This document shows positions 17,697-25,333 of a stretch of 38,262 bases of DNA, piece after piece. The stretch lies in NCBI GenBank assembly GCA_031262065.1, contig JAISIK010000048.1:1-38262 (forward strand), in the 5' to 3' direction. The notes beneath the pieces were generated by a model. That model saw only the letters and a list, made by a program, of their open reading frames with translations. It did not search any database and was not told the DNA's origin. The stretch is from Oscillospiraceae bacterium (GTDB lineage Bacteria > Bacillota > Clostridia > Oscillospirales > Oscillospiraceae). The position numbers and the translations under genes were made by a program. Position 1 is the first letter of the stretch, and each line of letters starts with the position of its first letter.

Positions 17697-17925
17697 CAAC
17701 TTGTCAAAAAACCTCGTAGAGTTCGCCGCCCGGGGGCGGCGAATTAAATTTTAATCATTTTCCGCGGCGGCGTGTACGTCGTGGAAAATACTTATCGGTC
17801 AGAGAGTGACGAGATGTTCGCTATAGGCGGACATCGAGGCGCGGGTCTGACTGCAAGCCCTTTTGTCAAAGAAGTGCGAAGCACCTCTTTGACAGTCTGC
17901 GAGGCTGCCCGACATGGGCAGCCTC
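17671..17925. repeat. Structured intergenic element bounded by two near-identical hairpins
   Basis: GAGGCTGCCCGAC..GGGCAGCCTC at 17672-17695 and 17901-17925; internal hairpins TTCGCCGCC..GGCGGCGAA and TGTCAAAGAAGTGC-GAA-GCACCTCTTTGACA; no convincing ORF. Confidence 0.5.
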
Positions 17926-17937
17926 TTCGTTCGTGTA

Positions 17938-18987
17938 TTAAACTTCCACACGCCAGCCGTGCGTGTCCGGGAGTACGCCGCACTGAATGCCTGTAATTTG
18001 GTCGTAGAGCTTTTGCGAGAGTTCGCCGATTTTGCCGCCGCCGATTACCATGACCTCTTCCTTGAAACGCAGCTTACCAACCGGCGAGATAACCGCAGCC
18101 GTGCCCGTGCCGAAGCACTCTTCCAGTGCGCCCGATCGCGCTGCGTCCAGCAGTTCTTCCACGCTGATGCGCCGCTCCTCGACGGGGCATCCCATCTCAC
18201 GGCAAAGCGTCAGCACGCTGTCGCGCGTGATACCGGGGAGAATAGAGCCTTGCAGCGCAGGCGTCACGACCGTGCCGTTTATTTTGAAGAAGATATTCAT
18301 CGCGCCGACTTCCTCAATGTACTTGCGCTCAATGCCGTCGAGCCAGAGTACCTGCGAATAGCCGTCGTCGTGCGCCTTGACCTGCGCCTTGAGAGACACC
18401 GCGTAGTTGCCGCCCGCCTTGGTAAAGCCCATGCCGCCGCGCACCGCGCGGACAAACTCGTCTTCAATCCAAATGGCCACAGGCGCAAGCCCCTGCTCGT
18501 AGTACGCGCCCGAAGGGGAGAGAATGATGATAAACAGATAGCTCGAAGACGGCGCAACGCCGAGATACGGCTGCGTGCCGATGATAAACGGACGAACATA
18601 CAGGCTTGTGCCGGGGTCGGTGGGAATCCAGTCGCGGTCAATATCGACCAAGGCTTTGACTGCCTGCACATAATCCTCCTCGGGAATCGGCGGAATGACC
18701 AGTCGGTCGGCGGACAGATTCGAGCGTTTTGCGTTCATATCCGGGCGGAAGAGGTAGACTTTGTCGCCGTTTCGATACGCCTTCATGCCCTCGAAAATTT
18801 CCTGCCCGTAGTGAAACACCGCGCAAGAGGGAGAAAGAGACAGATTTTGGAAGGGCACAATCCGCGCATCATGCCAGCCCTGCCCCTCGGTATAGTCCAT
18901 CAGGAACATATGTTCCGTGAAAATCTTGCCAAAGCCCAACTTGTCGCCGGATTGCGGCTGCGCAGTCTTTGCAGATGTAATCTTCAT
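17938..18987 (-). CDS. ilvE: Branched-chain amino acid aminotransferase
   Basis: FHYGQEIFEGMKAYRNGDKVYLFRPDMNAKR..., DGIERKYIEEVGAMNIFF, LPGITRDSVLTL. Confidence 0.95.
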   Translation of the reverse strand: MKITSAKTAQPQSGDKLGFGKIFTEHMFLMDYTEGQGWHDARIVPFQNLSLSPSCAVFHYGQEIFEGMKAYRNGDKVYLFRPDMNAKRSNLSADRLVIPPIPEEDYVQAVKALVDIDRDWIPTDPGTSLYVRPFIIGTQPYLGVAPSSSYLFIIILSPSGAYYEQGLAPVAIWIEDEFVRAVRGGMGFTKAGGNYAVSLKAQVKAHDDGYSQVLWLDGIERKYIEEVGAMNIFFKINGTVVTPALQGSILPGITRDSVLTLCREMGCPVEERRISVEELLDAARSGALEECFGTGTAAVISPVGKLRFKEEVMVIGGGKIGELSQKLYDQITGIQCGVLPDTHGWRVEV

Positions 18988-19101
18988 AGATTCGTCCTCC
19001 TGCTGTTTTTGAAAATCCTACTCCTTTTTTCGCCCTTTGTCAATCCCTGCGGATAAAAAACTGCTGCACAGAACGTGCAGCAGGCGGAATGCAAATCTGA
19101 T

Positions 19102-19311
19102 TTACAGCGTGAAGTCAATATCGTCGAATTCCGCAAAGTCCTTCGCCTTCGGGCGAGGGGGAACACGCTTGAGCGGGTCATACTTAAATTTGCGGCAGTG
19201 GAAATCGGCGACGACAATGCCTCTTTTGGCGCAGAGGCAGCTTTCCTCGTCAACCTTTGCAGCGCGGGTGCAATAGGCGCAGGCACGAACAATATTCTTA
19301 CGGAACAACAT
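19102..19311 (-). CDS. Small Cys-containing conserved-type protein of unknown function
   Basis: 69 aa; CAYCTRAAKVDEESCLCAKRGIVVADFHCRKFKYDPLKR with a CxxC/CxC/C pattern; start trimmed to 19311. Confidence 0.75.
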   Translation of the reverse strand: MLFRKNIVRACAYCTRAAKVDEESCLCAKRGIVVADFHCRKFKYDPLKRVPPRPKAKDFAEFDDIDFTL

Positions 19312-19344
19312 GCGGCTCACCTCGTATCGTGTCGAATACAAGTA

Positions 19345-20406
19345 TTATACCGCAAATACTTTGGAATTACTAGCCCTCTTTTTGCGAAGCCGCGGCATAG
19401 TCACAGCCAGCGCGAAAACTGCGCCGCACAGGCAGAGAAGCGCCGCGCTTCCGCGTGAATATGCCAGCGCAAAAAGCGCCGATAAAAGCCCGTGCAGGAG
19501 CTTTTGCAGAAAATATCCCTGCGGATGAAGCCCTGCAGGCTGCCACAGGCTCATCGCCTGAAAATGCACGCAAAGCCCGCCCCAGCCGAGCATAAATGCA
19601 CACAGAACAAACGCAAGTTCCCGTGAAAGTAAAGCAGAAATGCTGAGAATCCCCGTAGAGAGTTCCATACTGCCGCTCAGCAGCGACTGCGCAGCGCTTT
19701 GCGGCAAAACGGTGCGCAGCGGGGTGCACAAAAGCTGCAATATGCCTGTGTTTCGCAGCAAATACAGCATGGAGGAGAAAAAAACAACCAGCGTGCAAAT
19801 TTGCAGCAGCGCCGCGCAGGAATCGCTGATTGCGCGCAGAAATACTTGCGCAAAGGGTGCGCGCTGCGCGTCTTCCGACCTGTGTACGCGCAGAAGAGGC
19901 GCCGCCTGTTGCGCGGTCAATGCCCCTGCAAGTAGGGCAGTAAGGCAGTGAATCAAGTATAGGATCAGTCCGATTTTTACATTTCCAAAGACTGTTCCGC
20001 CGACAATGCCGACAAAAAAGGCGGGTCCTGAATTGTTGCAAAACACCAGCGCACGCTGCGCGTCCTGCTTGCTCACCCTTCCGCTTTGATATAAGGACAC
20101 CAAGGTGGAAACGCCCACAGGGTAGCCGCCGACAAAGCTGATCAGCAGCGCCGGGGCGCAAGAACCGCTCACGCCAAAGAAGCTGCGCATCAGAAAATCC
20201 GCCCGTTTTCCGCTGCGCCCGCCGATCCGCAGTGTGACGAACAGGCGGGAAATGACGAAAAACGGCAGGAGTGCCGGAATCACGGCGCTCCCGCAAAGGC
20301 GCAGACCCTCGAGCGCCCCGGCGCTTGCATCTTTGGGAAAGCAGACCAGCCCTGCAGCTACAAACAAAAGACAAAGCAGCGGGAGCAATCGCCAAATAGA
20401 CTTCAC
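19345..20406 (-). CDS. YlbJ-like / nucleoside-recognition (Gate) domain membrane protein, sporulation-type
   Basis: LCGSAVIPALLPFFVISRLFV...ISFVGGYPVGVSTLVSLYQSGRVSKQDAQRALVFCNNSGPAFFVGIVGGTVFG; RBS GAGGTGG before GTG at 20406. Confidence 0.82.
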   Translation of the reverse strand: MKSIWRLLPLLCLLFVAAGLVCFPKDASAGALEGLRLCGSAVIPALLPFFVISRLFVTLRIGGRSGKRADFLMRSFFGVSGSCAPALLISFVGGYPVGVSTLVSLYQSGRVSKQDAQRALVFCNNSGPAFFVGIVGGTVFGNVKIGLILYLIHCLTALLAGALTAQQAAPLLRVHRSEDAQRAPFAQVFLRAISDSCAALLQICTLVVFFSSMLYLLRNTGILQLLCTPLRTVLPQSAAQSLLSGSMELSTGILSISALLSRELAFVLCAFMLGWGGLCVHFQAMSLWQPAGLHPQGYFLQKLLHGLLSALFALAYSRGSAALLCLCGAVFALAVTMPRLRKKRASNSKVFAV

Positions 20407-20538
20407 AAAAACCACCTCACGGGAATATATGCAGGAAAAGGAAAGAATGAACCGTTGCTGCATAGAATGTCCATGGGTGATAAGTTTTTATCCCTATACG
20501 TACCTGTATACAGTTGTACGGAAAGGAAGGAACACATA

Positions 20539-20805
20539 ATGAAGGAAAAACTGATTGATGATCTCGCGGGGAAACTGTCGATTCCTGCGGAATCGTTTGC
20601 TTCCGTGCCCCTCACGGAGCTGCGCGGAAAACGCAATGTCTGCGTCGAGAATCACGGCGGCATTATGGAATATACGGACGAACGGGTCAAAGTCGCCGTG
20701 CGGCGCGGCGCAATTTGCGTCATAGGCAGCGACCTTTGCATCGAGCGGATGACCCGCCGCCGCGTGGAAATTCGGGGAAATATCCGCGCACTGGAATTGG
20801 AGTGA
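20539..20805 (+). CDS. yqfC: Sporulation protein YqfC (YabP family)
   Basis: 88 aa YabP/YqfC-like domain directly upstream of yqfD; RBS GGAAGG. Confidence 0.88.
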   Translation: MKEKLIDDLAGKLSIPAESFASVPLTELRGKRNVCVENHGGIMEYTDERVKVAVRRGAICVIGSDLCIERMTRRRVEIRGNIRALELE

Positions 20806-20811
20806 GGAACG

Positions 20812-22053
20812 ATGTATGAACTGATCAACTATTTCCGCGGCTATGTGCGCCTGCGCATTACGGGCGCTGCGCCCGAAAAATGCCTCAACGCCCTGTCGCA
20901 GGAGGGGATTGCCTTTTGGGGAATCATAAAGGAGGACGACCTGCACTACAGCCTCTTTTCCTATACCGCCGACGCAGCGATGGTAAACCGCCTTGCAATG
21001 AAAGAATTTTGCAGCTGCGAGCTGCTTGCGCATTTCGGCTTTCGCGCAGCCTTTCGCGGGCTGCGGAAAAGACCCGTGCTCCTGCTGGGGCTTTTGCTGG
21101 CATTGACGGCGACTTTTGTATTGCAGGGCTTTGTCTGGACGATTCAGGTGGAGGGAAACACCACGCTGCACGAGCAGGAAATCCTCCGCGCCCTGAAAAC
21201 GCTGGATATTGCGGTCGGAACATGGGGCGCGAATATCAACTCCGAACGCACCAAAAACCAAATGCTGAACCTTGTTCCCGAGCTCCAATGGATTGCAGTC
21301 AACCGCACGGGCGGGTATTTGCAGGTGCTTCTCCACGAGAGGGCCATGCCGGATAAAGACGAAGACCCGTACCAATTTGCCAATGTCATTGCAGCGCGCG
21401 ACGGCGTTCTTACGGAAGTCTCCGTGCTTGAGGGGATGAAGCTCTGCGCAGCGGGGCAAACGGTCAGGAAGGGGCAGCTTTTGGTTTCGGGTTACGAGGA
21501 CTACGGACAGATGACCCGCGTTGTGCGAGCCAGCGCCGAAATCTATGCGACAACGTGGCACACGGGCACGCTGGTGATGCCGTCGCAGGCGATGGAAAAG
21601 GTGTATACCGGCGAGCAGTGGACGCAGAAGACCTTGCTTATTGGGGAGAAAAGAATAAATTTATACGGAAACAGTGGAATTTACACGGACAATTGTGATA
21701 AAATAATAAGTACGCGTGTACTGTCCCTGCCCGGCGGCTACGATTTCCCGATTGTATTGGAAACGGCGGTCTATCGGCAGTACAGGCTTGTGCCGCGAGA
21801 GTTGTCGCCGCTCATAGCGCAGGAGCAGCTGGAAACCGCATGGGAACGCCTTACGGTAAGCGCCATGATTGCAGGGGAAATCCAAAGCACGGAGGCTTCT
21901 GTGATACGTTCGGGAGAACTCTATGTGCTCAACGCGAACAGCACCTGTAAAGAGATGATTGCGCGCGCCATGCCGATTACCATCGCAGACGACGGCGCAG
22001 TTGCAAAGGAGAACACAAATGACGGAACGGATTATCAACGCCGAGAGAATTGA
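20812..22053 (+). CDS. yqfD: Sporulation protein YqfD
   Basis: Typical YqfD layout: RGYVRLRITGAAPEKCLN, TM, then POTRA-like VEGNTTLHEQEILRAL...; adjacent to yqfC and phoH. Confidence 0.92.
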   Translation: MYELINYFRGYVRLRITGAAPEKCLNALSQEGIAFWGIIKEDDLHYSLFSYTADAAMVNRLAMKEFCSCELLAHFGFRAAFRGLRKRPVLLLGLLLALTATFVLQGFVWTIQVEGNTTLHEQEILRALKTLDIAVGTWGANINSERTKNQMLNLVPELQWIAVNRTGGYLQVLLHERAMPDKDEDPYQFANVIAARDGVLTEVSVLEGMKLCAAGQTVRKGQLLVSGYEDYGQMTRVVRASAEIYATTWHTGTLVMPSQAMEKVYTGEQWTQKTLLIGEKRINLYGNSGIYTDNCDKIISTRVLSLPGGYDFPIVLETAVYRQYRLVPRELSPLIAQEQLETAWERLTVSAMIAGEIQSTEASVIRSGELYVLNANSTCKEMIARAMPITIADDGAVAKENTNDGTDYQRREN

Positions 22054-23005
22054 ACAGATTATCAATGTATTCGGGTCATTGGACGAAAACATCAAGCATA
22101 TCGAGCAGACCTATCAGGTAAAAATCACAAACCGCGGCACGGAGCTGAAAATCAGCGGCGAGGAAGAATCCGCCGATAAGGCTGCGCGCGCCATCGAGGG
22201 CTTGCTGACGTTGGCTGCAAAGGGCGAGCCGATTGACGAGCAAAAGGTGCGCTATATTATCAATTTGGTGTCCACGGGAAACGACGATAAGATTTCGCAA
22301 ATGGCAAAAGACGTCGTCTGCGTTACGGCAAAGGGCAAGCCCATCAAGGCAAAGACGCTCGGGCAGCAGCGCTATTTGAAAGCCATTTTGAAAAACACGA
22401 TTACCGTCGGCGTGGGTCCTGCGGGAACGGGAAAAACCTATCTCGCGGTTGCCGCTGCGGTGTCTGCCTTTCGGGAAAAGACGGTCAACCGCATTATCCT
22501 CACCCGCCCTGCGGTCGAGGCGGGGGAGCGGCTGGGCTTTCTTCCGGGCGACTTGCAGAATAAAGTCGATCCCTATCTGCGCCCGCTCTATGACGCGCTG
22601 TACGATATGCTCGGCGCGGAGACCTATCAAAAATATTTAGAGCGCGGGAATATCGAAGTTGCGCCGCTTGCCTATATGCGCGGGCGCACCCTCGACGACA
22701 GCTTTATTATTCTCGATGAGGCGCAAAATACCACGCGCGAGCAGATGAAAATGTTCCTGACCCGCCTCGGTTTCGGCTCGAAAATTGTCATAACCGGCGA
22801 TGTAACGCAAATCGACCTGCCGGCAGACAAGGTCTGCGGGCTGAAAGACGCGGTGCGGGTGCTGGAAAATGTGCCGGATATTGCCATCTGCCGCCTCACC
22901 GCGAGCGACGTGGTGCGCCACGCGCTTGTGCAGCGCATTATCGAGGCTTACGAGAGCGCCGAGAAAAAGCCTGCCGCACAGCAAAATTACAAGAGGAAGA
23001 AATAG
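22019..23005 (+). CDS. phoH: PhoH family protein
   Basis: TVGVGPAGTGKTYLAVAAAVSAF, NRIILTRPAVEAGERLGFLPGDLQNKVDPYLRPLYDAL, SFIILDEAQNTT; start trimmed. Confidence 0.95.
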   Translation: MTERIINAERIEQIINVFGSLDENIKHIEQTYQVKITNRGTELKISGEEESADKAARAIEGLLTLAAKGEPIDEQKVRYIINLVSTGNDDKISQMAKDVVCVTAKGKPIKAKTLGQQRYLKAILKNTITVGVGPAGTGKTYLAVAAAVSAFREKTVNRIILTRPAVEAGERLGFLPGDLQNKVDPYLRPLYDALYDMLGAETYQKYLERGNIEVAPLAYMRGRTLDDSFIILDEAQNTTREQMKMFLTRLGFGSKIVITGDVTQIDLPADKVCGLKDAVRVLENVPDIAICRLTASDVVRHALVQRIIEAYESAEKKPAAQQNYKRKK

Positions 23006-23007
23006 AG

Positions 23008-23508
23008 ATGAAACACAAAATCATCCTGCGCTATGCCAATCGCAAGGATCGCAGCCTTGCCCTCACTGCGCACCTGCACCGCTGTATTGCAGCGGTTTTG
23101 GAGGAAGAGGGGGTGCATGTGCCCTGCGAAATCAATGTGCTGGTAACAGACGACGCGGGCATTCGCGCAATCAACCATGCAGCGAGAAGCGTCGATAGCG
23201 AAACCGATGTGCTCTCTTTCCCGATGTTTCACTACACAGCGGGCAAGTTTCCGCGCGATGTGCAGGTGGATATCGATCGGCAGACGGGGCTTCTTCCCTT
23301 GGGCGATATGGCGATTTCCCTCGAACGCGCGCGCGACCAAGCGAAACGCTTCGGGCACTCGACCCGCCGCGAGATTGGCTACCTCACCGTGCACAGCGTC
23401 TTGCACCTGCTGGGCTACGACCACCTTGACGAAGGCGAAATGAAAACACAGATGCGTATTCGCGAAGAGTACATGATGAAAAAGATGAACTTAGGGAGAG
23501 ACAAATGA
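23008..23508 (+). CDS. ybeY: Endoribonuclease YbeY
   Basis: LTVHSVLHLLGYDH with ETDVLSFPMF and LGDMAIS. Confidence 0.95.
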   Translation: MKHKIILRYANRKDRSLALTAHLHRCIAAVLEEEGVHVPCEINVLVTDDAGIRAINHAARSVDSETDVLSFPMFHYTAGKFPRDVQVDIDRQTGLLPLGDMAISLERARDQAKRFGHSTRREIGYLTVHSVLHLLGYDHLDEGEMKTQMRIREEYMMKKMNLGRDK

Positions 23509-24389
23509 TAACGAAATCTGCTATGATAACCATCGCAGGCAGACCCAATGTCGGCAAATCCACGCTGATCAATCGCCTCATCGGCGAAAAAATCGCCATT
23601 GTGTCGAACAAGCCGCAAACCACGAGAAACCGCATCTGCGGCGTGCTGACGCACGGCGATGCGCAGTTAGTTTTCATCGATACGCCGGGCTTTCATAAGC
23701 CGCGCACACGCTTGGGCGATTACATGGTCAATGTTGTGCGCGAATCGGTTTCGGACGTGGATGCGCTGCTTCTTCTTGTCGAGCCGATTGCAAATGTCGG
23801 CGTGCAGGAGCAGGAGCTGCTCGAGCGCATGAAAGCAAGCGGCGCACCGACGGTTCTTGTAATCAATAAGATTGATACCTTGCCCAAGGACAAGCTCCTT
23901 GCGGTAATTGCCGCATATTCGCAGGCTTACGCCTTCGACAGCATCATTCCCATCTCCGCAAAAACGGGCGACGGCGTGGAGGAATTGCTGGCTCGCTGCG
24001 CAAGTTTTGCAGGCGAAGGTCCGCAGCTGTTTCCCGACGGCATGGTTTCCGACCAGCCCGAGCGGCAGGCAATCGCGGAAATTGTGCGCGAAAAGCTCCT
24101 GTGGAATCTCGACCGTGAAATCCCGCACGGCACGGCGGTGGAAATTACCAAATTTTCAGAGCGGGAGAGCGGCGTTATCGATATCGACGCCACAATCTTC
24201 TGCGAAAGGGACAGTCACAAGGGCATTATTATCGGCAAGAACGGCGAAATGCTCAAGAAAATCAGCGCGGCTGCCCGTGTAGACTGCGAGCGCTTTATGG
24301 GCACGAAGGTCTTTTTGCAGACATGGGTCAAGGTCAAAAAAAATTGGCGCGACAGCCAGTCGATTATCCGCAATTTCGGATACGAATAA
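23505..24389 (+). CDS. era: GTPase Era
   Basis: GRPNVGKSTLINRLIGEKIAIVSNKPQTTRNRICGV, DTPGFHKP, C-terminal KH domain GIIIGKNGEMLKKI. Confidence 0.97.
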   Translation: MITKSAMITIAGRPNVGKSTLINRLIGEKIAIVSNKPQTTRNRICGVLTHGDAQLVFIDTPGFHKPRTRLGDYMVNVVRESVSDVDALLLLVEPIANVGVQEQELLERMKASGAPTVLVINKIDTLPKDKLLAVIAAYSQAYAFDSIIPISAKTGDGVEELLARCASFAGEGPQLFPDGMVSDQPERQAIAEIVREKLLWNLDREIPHGTAVEITKFSERESGVIDIDATIFCERDSHKGIIIGKNGEMLKKISAAARVDCERFMGTKVFLQTWVKVKKNWRDSQSIIRNFGYE

Positions 24390-24454
24390 TTTCCCTCGTA
24401 TATCGCGCGTGCAACGGACAATCCTAATTGCATCATATCATAGGAGGCTGCCCG

Positions 24455-24544
24455 ATGGACGCGACACAGTTTTGGAGCCTGTTTTTACAGACGGGTTCGC
24501 CCGAGGCATACCTACTCTATAAGCAGGAGAGCCATCATCCATAA
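24455..24544 (+). CDS. YqzL-like microprotein (29 aa), not in the supplied ORF track
   Basis: AGGAGG RBS, then ATG: MDATQFWSLFLQTGSPEAYLLYKQESHHP*. 'W..F..TGSPEAYLLYK' and its place between era and recO match YqzL. Confidence 0.8.
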   Translation: MDATQFWSLFLQTGSPEAYLLYKQESHHP

Positions 24545-24580
24545 ATGCCGCAGCTGCGGCATACATACATTGGAGCTGCC

Positions 24581-25333
24581 ATGCATCTGAAAACGCAAGC
24601 AATTGTGCTGCGCGAGACGCAGTATAACGACAACGATAAACTTTTGACCATCCTCACGCGGCACTACGGGAAAATGACCGTAAAAGCGCGCGGGGTCAAG
24701 AGCCGCGCCAGCAAGCTCAAGGCGTCGTGCCAATTGCTGGCGTTTTCCGAGTTTACCTTGCTTGAACATCGCGACCGCTATATCATCACGGAAGCGGACA
24801 CAATCGCCATGTTTTCGGAGTTGAGAAGCGATTTGGAGCTGTTGTCCCTTGCCTCTTACTTTTCGCAGGTGACGGAGCTGCTTTCGCAGGAGGACGACCC
24901 TGACCCTGCGCTCTTGTCCCTGCTTCTGTGCGCCCTGCATGCGCTGTGCCGCAACAAGCAGCCGCAGAGCCTGATTAAGGCGGGCTTTGAGCTGCGCCTT
25001 GCCTGCCTTGCGGGCTATTTGCCGGATTTGCGCGGCTGCGCCGTGTGCGGCAAACGCGATGCAGACCGCTTCAATATCACGCGCGGCGCGTTGGAATGTG
25101 CGAGTTGCGCGGCAGAGCAGGGCATACGCTTGCCGCTGTCAGCCGGAACGCTCGAGGCAATGCGCTATGTGTGCGCCGCGCCGATAGAGAAGCTGTTTTC
25201 TTTCCGTTTGTCTGCTGCCTCCTTGGCGGAGCTTAGCGGTATTGCGGAAGCCTACCTGTGCACGCGGCTGGAGCGCGGCTTTTATACCCTCGATTTTTAT
25301 AAATCCCTATTCATTACGGAGAAACAAGAATGA
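24581..25333 (+). CDS. recO: DNA repair protein RecO
   Basis: AIVLRETQYNDNDKLLTILTRHYGKMTVKARGVKSRASKLKA; CAVCGK...CASCA zinc motif; start trimmed. Confidence 0.94.
   Translation: MHLKTQAIVLRETQYNDNDKLLTILTRHYGKMTVKARGVKSRASKLKASCQLLAFSEFTLLEHRDRYIITEADTIAMFSELRSDLELLSLASYFSQVTELLSQEDDPDPALLSLLLCALHALCRNKQPQSLIKAGFELRLACLAGYLPDLRGCAVCGKRDADRFNITRGALECASCAAEQGIRLPLSAGTLEAMRYVCAAPIEKLFSFRLSAASLAELSGIAEAYLCTRLERGFYTLDFYKSLFITEKQE

Noticed and set aside
17914-19056. 380-aa plus-strand ORF opposite ilvE
   Set aside because: Shadow of a clear IlvE on the minus strand; Arg-rich composition, no RBS or family motif.
20407-20538. Sigma-E type promoter between the divergent ylbJ-like gene and yqfC
   Set aside because: CTATACGT-like -10 and GTCCATG-like -35 words are present, but their spacing and match to the consensus are not convincing by eye.
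20494-21561. 355-aa minus-strand ORF opposite yqfC/yqfD
   Set aside because: Shadow ORF; the plus-strand genes are syntenic and recognisable.
24441-24455. Third copy of the AGGCTGCCCGA word seen in the mreB-ilvE element
   Set aside because: Only half of the hairpin, and it coincides with the AGGAGG RBS of the YqzL-like gene; most likely chance.
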